A stretch of 64,000 bases of DNA, taken from positions 1 through 64,000 of the forward strand of contig NZ_BCTO01000026.1 of NCBI RefSeq assembly GCF_001571325.1, read 5' to 3'. This DNA comes from Delftia tsuruhatensis NBRC 16741 (GTDB lineage Bacteria > Pseudomonadota > Gammaproteobacteria > Burkholderiales > Burkholderiaceae_C). The notes below the pieces were generated by a model. The model did no database searches and was not told the DNA's origin. It saw only the letters and a list, made by a program, of their open reading frames with translations. Below, piece by piece: positions 17,761-26,159 of the stretch. The stretch's first letter is position 1. Every line of letters begins with the position of its first letter. The position numbers were made by a program, and so were the translations under genes.

Positions 17761-20409
17761 ATGAACAAACTAGCCAATTTGACCATAATTCCCGACGATC
17801 TCTATGTCGAGCGAGATGCTGATCAACAGCTCAAGCGCGTGATCGACGACATGGGACGGCCAGCATATGTTCTTGTCGCAAGACAGATGGGAAAAACCAA
17901 CCTTCTGCTACATGCAAAGAGGACGCATCAAAAAAGAGGAGACATATTCGTTTATCTCGACGTCTCAAACCCACTGGAAACAGTTCTTGAATTTTTCAAT
18001 AGTATTGTTGACGCCATCATCGATACTGGCCTACTGCCTGATTGTGTGGTAGTCGAACTCCTTCGGGGAAGGGAGAAAGCACTACCACTAGCGGCACATC
18101 GGCTCCACGAACGAGAACTGCGAAAAATTCTTGCAGCGATACAAGGGAAACTTGTAGTTTTCTTGGACGAAGTTGACGCCTTGGGTAGTCGTCAGTACTC
18201 CGATCAAGTTTTCGCATACATTAGAAGCATTTACTTCGCAGCACGGACAAATTTTCCAGAGTTCAATAGACTTTCTTATGTCCTCTCAGGAGTTGCTGAG
18301 CCATCAGAGCTCATAAAGAACAAGGATATATCCCCATTTAATATTGGCCAAAAGATTTACCTGGACGATTTTTCTCGCGACGAGTTCAATCTGCTTTGCA
18401 AGAACGCCGATCAAGCATTTGATCTGAATACTTTGGAAAGAGTCTTTTACTGGACTTCTGGAAACCCAAGAATGAGTTGGGACATTCTGGCATGGCTCGG
18501 GGAACGGAATGACGACGGTGCTCATGTAGGCGAATCCCATGTTGACGCTGCAGTTGATGAACTGTATTTAAAGAATTTTGATCTCCCTCCCGTAGACCAC
18601 ATTCGCAATTTGGTTGAGAAGGACGTTGAACTCCAGACGGCTTTGATTTCTCTGCATTTCGGAAAATCGGATGCAATTCCTTCACACGTCACCAACAAAC
18701 TTTATCTTGCCGGCATAGCACGATTTGAGTCCAGCAGCGGGGTGATTAAAATTCGAAATCGAATTATTTCGAATTCTCTTTCTTTAGGCTGGGTTCAGGA
18801 ACTTGAAGGAAAGCTTGCAACACCCGTCGAACGTGCATATGCTGCATATCAGCAGCATAGGTGGGCGGACGCATTGGTTTTGCTTGAGGAATGCTTCAAA
18901 ACGACTGATAGTGAGTCGTTGCGCGCCGAACTTGCAATTGATATAGGTCGGTGCAAATTTCAAACGGGTGCTTATGAGCAAGCGATCACTTGGCTTGAGG
19001 AATATATCCAGAAGAAACACGTTTCAGCCCATCTACATTACAGTACTTTGTACTGGATTGGGTTAGCGAACCATGCAGCTGGTAATACTCAGAAGAGTTT
19101 TGAAGCTTTCTCCAAAGCATCGGAAGAAAGCGCCGTTGGTGTAAATCCATTCTTCTATGAATGTCTTGTCAATCGCTGTGTTCACTACGGCACAGATTGG
19201 CGCAAGTATTCAAAGGAAACGGAGGCAGTAGTCAAGCAGATCCTTGACCTAGGTGAAAAGCCCGAACAGTTTCGCGACAATCCTTCTCGGGCAGATCACC
19301 TAAGATGCTCCGCATATGTACACCTTGCACACTTGCGTAGGCGTCAAGGCCTTATTCCCGAGGCGCTAGAGATTCTTTCGTTGGCAATGAATGTCGGAGA
19401 TAAAAAATTCTCCGTCGGCATCGCGCTGGAACGGGCTCGCCTTCAAGATAGTGGTGCGTCCCGAATCCTTGTTGCATCTGAGATGGCACTCTCTATTATC
19501 GAGCAGGGCTACATCATCGAAGTTGATTCCGCTTTGTATCCATCTGCATTTACTCTACAAAATGCAGGAGAACTCACTGCCATTCTTGCCGTCCAACCAG
19601 AAGAGAAGCTTTTCGAGGAATTCATCTCCTACGTTAGAGGACTACTGCACGAAACTCCCAGTGACTTCGTGGAGGTAATCGTTTATTCAGCCGGAATTGC
19701 GGTCAGCTCTGGCGCTGTTGCCGGTGCGGCCAAACTTTATCGAATCGCATTTGAGGGAAACAGCCCTGGGATTGATGCAAACACTAGACGGATGTTTGCG
19801 ACAAATGCGCTTCTAATTGCCTCGGGCGATGTTGTAGATTCGCTCCAGAGAAGGTACTTTGACGAATACCTTCTAGCCCCAGACTCCGATTTTCTGGCAA
19901 CAGATTATCGAATCGTATACGACGCTTTCCAGTTGCACCTAAAGAACGATACAGATCGTGCAGAGCTCGTTCTTTCCGCAGCAAAGAGACTAGCGCCTGG
20001 ATTGCTAATCAAGTCCGAGGGCAGTGACTCTTATGATGCAATGCAGATCGGCGCGTTAATTATTGAGGCCTGTGATGTTGAGCTCTTGTTCAAGACACGA
20101 AAATACGTTGAAGCTAGTCAACGTGCAGCGGCATGGCTCAAGCGCGCATCCAGCACAAATAGAGTCACGCCACCCAGTTACTTCAATCAAGATGTTCTCC
20201 GGAGCATCTCTGTACGAGTGCGTGAAATAGCCTTCTCGAAGAAGGCGGTTCCTCAATATGTGCGTGGAGAGAAGAAAATCGGACGAAATTCCGTCGTGAC
20301 AGTCGTGGTCGCCGCTGATGGAACGCGAAAGACAGGAAAGTATAAAAACTTTGAGTCTGATATTCGCGCCGGAAATCTCTTGCTCGACGGCACTGCAGGC
20401 GGATCTTAG
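17761..20409 (+). CDS. AAA-like ATPase with helical (TPR-like) repeats (putative defence protein B)
   Basis: An 882-residue protein. The N-terminal AAA-like domain has Walker A ARQMGKTNLL (about residues 40-49) and Walker B LVVFLDEVDALG (131-142), typical of the AAA_35-type ATPases found with signalling and defence proteins. A winged-helix-like region follows to about 350, then a long all-helical region (about 360-840) with TPR-like units such as GAYEQAITWLEEYI and GNTQKSFEAFSKAS. A short basic beta-rich tail (VVTVVVAADGTRKTGKYKNF) closes it. Spacing of 6 bases from the hydrolase-NTPase gene indicates coupled translation. AT-rich composition matches the upstream partner and not the flanks. 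I infer a sensor or scaffold ATPase working with the upstream effector. Confidence 0.7.
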   Translation: MNKLANLTIIPDDLYVERDADQQLKRVIDDMGRPAYVLVARQMGKTNLLLHAKRTHQKRGDIFVYLDVSNPLETVLEFFNSIVDAIIDTGLLPDCVVVELLRGREKALPLAAHRLHERELRKILAAIQGKLVVFLDEVDALGSRQYSDQVFAYIRSIYFAARTNFPEFNRLSYVLSGVAEPSELIKNKDISPFNIGQKIYLDDFSRDEFNLLCKNADQAFDLNTLERVFYWTSGNPRMSWDILAWLGERNDDGAHVGESHVDAAVDELYLKNFDLPPVDHIRNLVEKDVELQTALISLHFGKSDAIPSHVTNKLYLAGIARFESSSGVIKIRNRIISNSLSLGWVQELEGKLATPVERAYAAYQQHRWADALVLLEECFKTTDSESLRAELAIDIGRCKFQTGAYEQAITWLEEYIQKKHVSAHLHYSTLYWIGLANHAAGNTQKSFEAFSKASEESAVGVNPFFYECLVNRCVHYGTDWRKYSKETEAVVKQILDLGEKPEQFRDNPSRADHLRCSAYVHLAHLRRRQGLIPEALEILSLAMNVGDKKFSVGIALERARLQDSGASRILVASEMALSIIEQGYIIEVDSALYPSAFTLQNAGELTAILAVQPEEKLFEEFISYVRGLLHETPSDFVEVIVYSAGIAVSSGAVAGAAKLYRIAFEGNSPGIDANTRRMFATNALLIASGDVVDSLQRRYFDEYLLAPDSDFLATDYRIVYDAFQLHLKNDTDRAELVLSAAKRLAPGLLIKSEGSDSYDAMQIGALIIEACDVELLFKTRKYVEASQRAAAWLKRASSTNRVTPPSYFNQDVLRSISVRVREIAFSKKAVPQYVRGEKKIGRNSVVTVVVAADGTRKTGKYKNFESDIRAGNLLLDGTAGGS

Positions 20410-20792
20410 AAGTTTCTGATTACCATCGGCCTTCCTGTGCCGCTGAATCGCAAAGTCACGCGAGACGAAGAGTGAGTTCATCTTTCTTACTCAAAGGGGT
20501 GATAAATCTACATTCCCTCATTTATCTAAACAACTTTCAGACCATGACAGGACTTCAGCAGACTCCTCAGGTCACTGGCTGCTCTTAGCATCAGAAGTAA
20601 TTGGTATTTCTGAACTGAATGACTGTAGCCAGCCTGACGTGGTTGGCCAGGCGGGCGTCGCGACCGACCGCTCCTGGCCGAGAGCAGTCCTCAATAGCCC
20701 AGCTCTCCACGTGTTCCAAACCCTGCGAGCAACCGCAAAAGCGCCCAGAAAGGCCACGCATCACATGCGTGGCCACCCAGGGCAGCACACAG
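20410..20792. other. Intergenic stretch after the two-gene AAA system
   Basis: About 380 bases. The first 180 are AT-rich like the preceding genes; composition returns to GC-rich near 20,620, which probably marks the edge of the acquired segment. It contains the hairpin at 20752-20774. No gene is supported. Confidence 0.5.
20752..20774 (-). terminator. Hairpin downstream of the small - strand gene
   Basis: A perfect 10-bp inverted repeat, GGCCACGCAT / ATGCGTGGCC, with a 3-base loop. Read on the - strand it is followed by TTTCTGGGCGCTTTT. It lies 18 bases beyond the stop of the 73-residue - strand gene, so a terminator for that gene fits. Confidence 0.5.
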
Positions 20793-21014
20793 TCAATCCA
20801 GTTCCCTCACCACCCCGCGCTCACTCACTCCTCCCATCACCCCCTCAATCGCCTCTTCCTGTGCCTGAATAAACGCAAGCAATTGCCCCGGAGTCACCGG
20901 CTCCAATGCATGCCCCGGGTAGGCACCCATGATCAAACTGGAAATCAGCCCCAACTGATCCTGCACGCGCCGCAGGCTGTTGTACTCGGGCTCGGAAAGT
21001 TGAAAGTACAGCAT
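20793..21014 (-). CDS. Small conserved-looking protein (possible XAC0095-like)
   Basis: A 73-residue protein. The ATG at 21014 has GAGGAG 7 bases upstream, a strong ribosome-binding site that supports a real gene despite its size. The sequence is a short helical protein (YFQLSEPEYNSLRRVQDQLG, then QLLAFIQAQEEAIEGVM). The pattern Y-x-L-x-x-x-x-Y-x-x-L-x-R-x-x-D-Q-L resembles the XAC0095 family of short proteins of unknown function; this is from memory and tentative. A terminator-like hairpin follows it. Confidence 0.6.
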   Translation of the reverse strand: MLYFQLSEPEYNSLRRVQDQLGLISSLIMGAYPGHALEPVTPGQLLAFIQAQEEAIEGVMGGVSERGVVRELD

Positions 21015-21519
21015 GGCAACTCCTCAATGAGCACGCTTGGCGGCTGACGCAAAGGAATGCCCAAGTGCTCGAAGCACGGGACCACGCAAAGGATTGGGAG
21101 AGGGTTCGGGCATTGATACGCCCGCAAGGAAAGCAGCCATAAGGCCTCCTGTGAGTACGTCCAACTGCTTTCGGGAGTGTGGCGGGACCGCCTGTGAAGG
21201 TGTGTTCAGCACCTGGGCGAGATGATACAGCGCTCAGGCACAGCTCCCGCATCCTTGTGTTGCCCGCCCGCCGCCGCTCAGCCCGGCAAGGCTCCGCGCT
21301 CAAAGACCCCAGCGCCTTCGGAACGCAAGGAAGACTCCCACGCAAACGCATAGCCAGACGCTCACCACCAGGGCGACTCCGGCACGGCTTCGGGGCTTGC
21401 GGCCCTGGACCTGCATCCAGGCCTCGGCCTGCTGGCGGCTGTCGGCCAGCACGGCCGGGGGAAGCAGCCGCACGGTGAGCCAGATCAGCGCGAGCAGCAG
21501 CAGGACGTCATCCACATAG

Positions 21520-21560
<41 letters not shown>

Positions 21561-21626
21561 CAGGGCGTAGGCGACTACGAAGGCGCCCAGGGTCTTAGGG
21601 CCTGTTCACACTAATCTGGGGATCGC

Positions 21627-21726
21627 GTTGCCCGGCTGCGGGGTCGTATGCAAGGCGCACGTGCGCAGCAAGGCCCGTGCCTTGCAAGCGCGTGCAACGC
21701 CGCAGACGGTCCCGCAGCCGGGCAAC
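21627..21726. repeat. MITE internal hairpin 1
   Basis: Perfect 16-bp inverted repeat arms at 21627-21642 (GTTGCCCGGCTGCGGG) and 21711-21726. The 68-base interior carries a further imperfect inverted repeat around the two TGCAAGG/CCTTGCA segments. Expected to form a long stem in single strands. Confidence 0.85.
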
Positions 21727-21733
21727 CCGAAGG

Positions 21734-21833
21734 GAAGCTGCCTGCCAGCCCGCCACTCGGCGTTGCGCTCCTTGTGCGTGTGGGCACACGCACGGCGTCG
21801 CGCGCCTTGATTGGCGGGCTGGCAGGCAGCTTC
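21734..21833. repeat. MITE internal hairpin 2
   Basis: Perfect 22-bp inverted repeat arms at 21734-21755 and 21812-21833. The interior contains another perfect small hairpin, GTGCGTGTGGGCACACGCAC, at about 21774-21793. The cluster of nested stems is typical of MITEs that fold as a whole. Confidence 0.85.
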
Positions 21834-21964
21834 GCGACCCCACATTAGTGTGAGCAGGCCCTACCGTACCAAGGCGTCTGCGGGCTCTTGCAGGCAAGCC
21901 ACAGGGTGACGCCATCGCGCTTGATGCGTCGTGCCCAGGCCTTCAATCTTTCACTGGCTGTCAT

Positions 21965-22540
21965 GGATATACGAGGTTGTGACCGGGCTGGATGATGGCG
22001 GCCGGCTGTTGCCGTTGGGGCTGCGCCGCCAGGCCCGCGCAGCACTCGATGATATGAAACGCCAGCCCGCTGCGCGCGGTGTCCTTGTACCGGGTCTTCA
22101 TGACCGCATCACCACGGTGCCGTGCCTGTGGCCGCAAAGGCCCGCAGCACGGCGGTGTCGGCTGGCCTGCGTCCACTGGGGAAAATGGCTGCACTGACTG
22201 GCAAAGCCTTGTCACCGCCCTCTTCCTCATTCCAAATCCATATCGACTGCACTCAAGGCATGCATCTCGTATATGCATCTAGGAATAATCTGAAAATAAT
22301 CAGTCACCAGCCTTTCTGCTTGACTTCCAGATACCCAAGAAATCAAATAGCCGGAGTCCCACAACGGAATTCCCACGCCATTGATTGACATTGGCCTTGG
22401 GAATGATTGCGAACGCGTAATTCCCACTCTGATACCTGATCGGTCCTGATTCATCACAGGCCTGATGGGAGGCCTGCGTTCGTGATTTTTCTGGCATTTG
22501 GCAAACCACCATTTCCTTATTCATTCCATTAACCATTCGC
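21965..22540. other. Stretch between the split DUF1232 gene and the toxin-like gene
   Basis: About 575 bases. On the - strand a 46-codon frame beginning with ATG at about 22101 (MKTRYKDTARSGL...) ends exactly over the DUF1232 start (ATGA overlap); it could be a small coupled gene but lacks a clear ribosome-binding site. A second - strand frame (22300-22524, 74 codons, containing YQSGNYAFAIIPKANVNQW) lies in AT-richer DNA and may be a remnant. Neither is strong enough for a gene call. Confidence 0.35.
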
Positions 22541-23485
22541 ATGCAGGCCATGGCAACATCCACCGATATCACCCGTCCGTATATCAGCTATGAAAAGGCC
22601 TTCAACAGGCAGATCACCCGCGCCATGGACAGCCAGCAGGTGGACGTGGTGGTTCTCACGCCGCAAGAGTTCGTGGGCGTCCTGCAAGACAGGTCACGCA
22701 ATGACCCGCGCCTGGCGGCCAGCCTGCGCGCCATCCTGGCCCAAAGCGCCCTGGGCCGGTATTGGACGCAGACGGCCAGCCCCAATGCCGGCAAACCCTG
22801 GACCATCCCCGCCTCCATGCTGGCCAATGACGCGTACCTGTTCACCAGAACGCTGATTGCATTGCGCCTTGCCGGTGCGCGCACCTATGTCAAGGCGACT
22901 CCCAAGGGCACCTATATCATCATCACGGGCCGAGCCGGGTTTCGCGGCAATCTGCTGCAGGGCACGCGCTTTCTCACCACCAATCCCCGCATGGTCCAGA
23001 TGGGTCTGGGCATGCGCGGCCTTCAGGGCGTGGCCAGAGGGGGCTTCATCTTGAGCTTGGTCGTTGGCATCGGCGTGGAGACATTGGACTTCATCTTCAA
23101 CGACGAGAAGACCATGCATGACCTGGTGGGAGGGATTGGGGTGGAGGCGGTCAAGGCTGGGTTGGCGACGATGGTTGGTATAGGGGCGGGAATTTTTGTC
23201 GCAAGCGTAACCACTATTGCTGTTTTTTCTTTAGGTGCCATGGCCTTAATGGTACTTTTTACCGGGATAACTTTAAATGGAATCGATAAAAGTTGGGAAA
23301 TAAAGAAAAATGTTATTACTTCATTAAAAATTTTGACAAACAGCACACCTTCTGGCATATATCGCGTTAATACTGACGCTCTCGTCACAGAACAGTTGAG
23401 TGGCAATCATGAAACAACAGAGATCAAAGAAATACCCCAGAACCATCCTAAAAACTTACTATCTCCTATCAATCGCAAAAATTGA
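22541..23485 (+). CDS. Putative membrane-acting toxin
   Basis: A 314-residue protein. Residues 1-160 are mixed and soluble-looking. From about 167 to 246 there are three Gly-rich hydrophobic stretches (GGFILSLVVGIGVE, VGGIGVEAVKAGLATMVGIG, and a long VTTIAVFSLGAMALMVLF run), a pattern seen in pore-forming interbacterial effectors. The tail ends in NLLSPINRKN. It is followed after 11 bases by the first of two paralogous small membrane proteins, the usual layout of a toxin and its immunity proteins. Starts at 22541 or 22550 are both possible. The last third of the gene is AT-rich while the first two thirds are GC-rich. Toxin role is inference. Confidence 0.6.
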   Translation: MQAMATSTDITRPYISYEKAFNRQITRAMDSQQVDVVVLTPQEFVGVLQDRSRNDPRLAASLRAILAQSALGRYWTQTASPNAGKPWTIPASMLANDAYLFTRTLIALRLAGARTYVKATPKGTYIIITGRAGFRGNLLQGTRFLTTNPRMVQMGLGMRGLQGVARGGFILSLVVGIGVETLDFIFNDEKTMHDLVGGIGVEAVKAGLATMVGIGAGIFVASVTTIAVFSLGAMALMVLFTGITLNGIDKSWEIKKNVITSLKILTNSTPSGIYRVNTDALVTEQLSGNHETTEIKEIPQNHPKNLLSPINRKN

Positions 23486-23496
23486 TTAGTCTTGAA

Positions 23497-24009
23497 ATGG
23501 AAAAAAGAAATTTAACCGAAATCAGAAAATCAATAATATGGAGTATTCCACTTTTTCTGCTGCTTCTAGCAATGTCAATTTGGAGTATTTTCTATTCTCT
23601 ATGCGAAACCGTAAATGATTTGAATAAACTCGCACCATCAGTAAGAATCACACCATTTGAACCAATTGCGTTGTGTGTGCCAATAATTTCAATCACAGGA
23701 ATTATCATTGCAATACAAAAAGCAATCCCTTGCATGGAAGACGCCATAAAAATCACAACGCGTATTTTTTTATCCGCCATAGCCGCAGGAGTTCTTATTA
23801 TGTTTTTTTGTATTTTTGCAATTACGCCTTTTCAATACTATGCCATGCCAAAACTTGGCTATACCCGCTGCAACATTCTGGAAGATCATCCCACCATATA
23901 TTTCACTGACTGGGTCAAAAATCCCGATTGGTGTGTGCGAGGCAAAAGCCGGGAATGGGTCAATGAGCAAGCTCGCCTGCCCAATGATTCAGACCATGGA
24001 TCTCGGTGA
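23497..24009 (+). CDS. Immunity-like membrane protein, DUF1240-like (copy 1)
   Basis: A 170-residue inner-membrane protein with three or four hydrophobic segments (IIWSIPLFLLLLAMSIWSIF, ALCVPIISITGIIIAIQ, AIAAGVLIMFFCIFAITPF) and a Cys-containing C-terminal domain. That tail (YAMPKLGYTRCNILED, then WVKNPDWCVRGKSREW) matches my memory of DUF1240-type proteins that accompany toxin genes. ATG 23497 aligns with the start of its downstream paralogue. It lies 11 bases after the toxin-like gene and likely blocks the cognate toxin in the membrane. AT-rich composition. Confidence 0.65.
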   Translation: MEKRNLTEIRKSIIWSIPLFLLLLAMSIWSIFYSLCETVNDLNKLAPSVRITPFEPIALCVPIISITGIIIAIQKAIPCMEDAIKITTRIFLSAIAAGVLIMFFCIFAITPFQYYAMPKLGYTRCNILEDHPTIYFTDWVKNPDWCVRGKSREWVNEQARLPNDSDHGSR

Positions 24010-24121
24010 AATGTCGTCAAGGCGTATCCACCTGAGTGGTGGTATCACAAAGGAAAATCAGAGATGGCGCCATCAACCTGAGAGAGTTAAGCAACAGAAG
24101 TAAAAGAAGAAAAACAAAGAC

Positions 24122-24183
24122 AAACGCTCGGTACAGCCCAGCAATCTGCTGGCACCTATTAATCGAAAAATATGGATATTTAA
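24122..24183 (+). pseudogene. Remnant of a second toxin 3' end
   Basis: The bases before the second immunity-like gene read QPSNLLAPINRK in one frame (24134-24169), almost the same as the C-terminus of the toxin-like protein (HPKNLLSPINRK). The following bases are also similar in both places (a GAAATGG/AAGTGG start region). No upstream open frame is attached, so this looks like the surviving tail of a duplicated toxin-immunity unit. Confidence 0.5.
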
Positions 24184-24675
24184 GTGGAAGAAAATAATCT
24201 GACCGAGTTCAGAAAATCTTTAATCCATGGCATTCCTTCCCTTCTATTGGTCTCAGCACTATCAATATGGAGTACAAAATTTTCATTCCTAAACACAATA
24301 ATTGAACTGAAAAATTCCGCTCCATCCGTAAGAATTACACCATCCAGTTTGCTAGTGGCGTATTTCCCTATAATGTCAATCACAGGAATTATTTTTCTTG
24401 TACAAAAATCAATTCCTTGCAGATCAAGTATCCTGAAAATCTCAGAGCGCATTTTCACGATTACCACAATCACGGGAGTAGTGATCATGATTACTTTTCT
24501 TCTTGTAATAACTCCTTTGCAATACTATGCCATGCCAAAATTAGGCTATACACGCTGCAATATTCTGGAAGACCACCCCACCATTTATTTCACAGACTGG
24601 GTAAAGAATCCCGCCTGGTGCGTGCGTGGCAAAAGCCGGGAATGGGTCAAAGAGCAAGCCCATCTTGCCCAATGA
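24184..24675 (+). CDS. Immunity-like membrane protein, DUF1240-like (copy 2)
   Basis: A 163-residue paralogue of the gene at 23497. The N-termini (NLTEIRKS and NLTEFRKS) and the C-terminal 60 residues (QYYAMPKLGYTRCNILED onward) are nearly identical, while the membrane segments have diverged. The GTG at 24184 aligns with the ATG of copy 1. A toxin tail remnant lies directly upstream, so this copy probably arrived as part of a toxin-immunity pair whose toxin is lost. Orphan immunity genes of this type may protect against toxins of related strains. Confidence 0.62.
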   Translation: MEENNLTEFRKSLIHGIPSLLLVSALSIWSTKFSFLNTIIELKNSAPSVRITPSSLLVAYFPIMSITGIIFLVQKSIPCRSSILKISERIFTITTITGVVIMITFLLVITPLQYYAMPKLGYTRCNILEDHPTIYFTDWVKNPAWCVRGKSREWVKEQAHLAQ

Positions 24676-24716
24676 CCAGATGATTTTTCCCGGGTAGGTA
24701 AAGAGGGTCGAATGGC

Positions 24717-26159
24717 CTACCGGCCCAGGAACAGGCGGGTGGCGCGCAGGCCCAGGGGCGTCCAGTGCAGGCCCGGTGACATGGCCTGTACCAGCAACTC
24801 ATGCTGGGCCGCTGGATCGAGCGTGGGGTAGCGCTGCTCGAAGAGCATCAGGTCTGTGTCCAGCTCCTGCGCGCTGCGGCCCGGGTCGGGTCGCGCGCCA
24901 CGGGATGTGCGCAGGCGTTCGGCCACGCGAAAGCTCATGCGCCGCGCCGGTTTGCCGGGCTCGGCCACGGATTCGAAGGAGGCGCCATCCGCACTGGCCG
25001 GCCCACGCAGCCAGTCATGAATGACTTGCAGCTCATAGGGAGAGAAAACACCAAACATCTCTGCCCGCTCGCCCTGCAGCAGCTGCCAGAAGCGGCTTTC
25101 CTCCGCAGGCCGGTTGCGTTGTATCCAGCGTGCCTGCTCCAGCGCTGCCAGGAAGGCAGGCATGTCCTGCGGATGGGACAGCCAGTCATTGACGCTGCGG
25201 CCGGCCACCTTGCAGAAGTCCGAGTGCGCGCCATGCCCGGAAGGCGATTTGCGCGCCAGGATGCGCACCACCTCAGCTTCGATATCGAACGACCGGATCA
25301 CGTCCAGCGTGCTGGTGCCCGTGTCTGCCAGCCGGGCGCCTGCGCGTACGCGGCGCCAGTAGTCGCCGCCATCGTCAATGCGCGGCGCGTTCTCCCAGGC
25401 GGCAATGCAGGCGCGCCGGGCATGGCCGGTGTCGGCGTTGTCCACGGTGACATGCAGCGTGAAGTAGTAGGGATCTATCCCCAGTTCATTGAGTTCGTAG
25501 GCGGTGATGAGCAGGTGCAGCGGCAATTGCTCATAGCCCAGGTTGAATCCCACGATCTCGGGCAGGAACTGCTGCGCATTCCAGCCCAACGCCAGCTGTA
25601 CCAGCCCCTGCCGGTACAGGTCGTCGGGCAGATCCTCCACGGGATCAAGGCCATACCTGGCCAGGAGTTCCCGGTAGAGCTTGACGTGGTTCTTGTCGGC
25701 CATGCCGTCGCCCAGTTCTTCCACATAGGTGGTGACCAGGTCCGACATGCGTGAGTTGCCCGCATGCGCGCACAGGCCGTAGAGCCAGGAACCGTCCACC
25801 AGCTTGGTAGGCGCCACATTGCGCAGGAAGTACAGGGCATGGGCGCGGTTGCCGAAGTAGCGGCGTGCCGCACCCGCCTTGCGCTCTGCCAGGTAGGCCT
25901 GGTACTGGGCGTGCACTTTCTCGACATTGGCACGCATCCAGTCGGTCAGGTGCTCCGGGTTGTCCGGCAGGCCATCGGCATCGGCAGAGGTCTCGGCGAT
26001 CACGCCGTGCAGGAAGTCCGCAGCAGCCTGGCGCTCCTGTTCGGTGGGCAGATGGTTGGCCAGGCGCTCGTAGAGCGGCACATGCAGGAAAGAAGGCGCA
26101 AGCGTGCCTGCGCCGGCGGCCGGTTCGATACGTGGGGATTCCAGCAGTTCTGTGTTCAT
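24717..26159 (-). CDS. Iron-containing haem-oxygenase-like redox enzyme
   Basis: A 480-residue protein whose central part (residues about 85-290) has the haem-oxygenase-like diiron/iron oxidase pattern: EELGDGMADKNHVKLY supplies Glu148 and His158, and LHVTVDNADTGHARRA supplies His236, Asp240 and His246. These E/H and H-x3-D-x5-H motifs define the 'iron-containing redox enzyme' group, which performs oxidative chemistry on small molecules, sometimes lipids or amino acids. The C-terminal 190 residues are unassigned and helical. ATG 26159 begins after an upstream in-frame extension without a ribosome-binding site. It stands alone, convergent with the immunity-like genes. The substrate is unknown. 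Confidence 0.75.
   Translation of the reverse strand: MNTELLESPRIEPAAGAGTLAPSFLHVPLYERLANHLPTEQERQAAADFLHGVIAETSADADGLPDNPEHLTDWMRANVEKVHAQYQAYLAERKAGAARRYFGNRAHALYFLRNVAPTKLVDGSWLYGLCAHAGNSRMSDLVTTYVEELGDGMADKNHVKLYRELLARYGLDPVEDLPDDLYRQGLVQLALGWNAQQFLPEIVGFNLGYEQLPLHLLITAYELNELGIDPYYFTLHVTVDNADTGHARRACIAAWENAPRIDDGGDYWRRVRAGARLADTGTSTLDVIRSFDIEAEVVRILARKSPSGHGAHSDFCKVAGRSVNDWLSHPQDMPAFLAALEQARWIQRNRPAEESRFWQLLQGERAEMFGVFSPYELQVIHDWLRGPASADGASFESVAEPGKPARRMSFRVAERLRTSRGARPDPGRSAQELDTDLMLFEQRYPTLDPAAQHELLVQAMSPGLHWTPLGLRATRLFLGR

Larger units (their letters stand above)
21598..21861. mobile_element. 264-bp MITE with TA target duplication
   Basis: The ends are near-perfect 18-bp terminal inverted repeats: GGGCCTGTTCACACTAAT at the left, and at the right a sequence whose reverse complement is GGGCCTGCTCACACTAAT (one mismatch). 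Each end is bordered by TA (21596-21597 and 21862-21863), as expected from TA duplication by IS630/Tc1-mariner-type transposition. The interior is made of two large hairpins and encodes no transposase, so it is non-autonomous. It interrupts the DUF1232 gene, and its removal with one TA restores the frame. The mobilising transposase is not in this window. Confidence 0.88.

Noticed and set aside
21601..21915. Several 60-105 codon frames on both strands inside the 264-bp element
   Set aside because: They arise from the inverted-repeat structure of the MITE and repeat each other on both strands.
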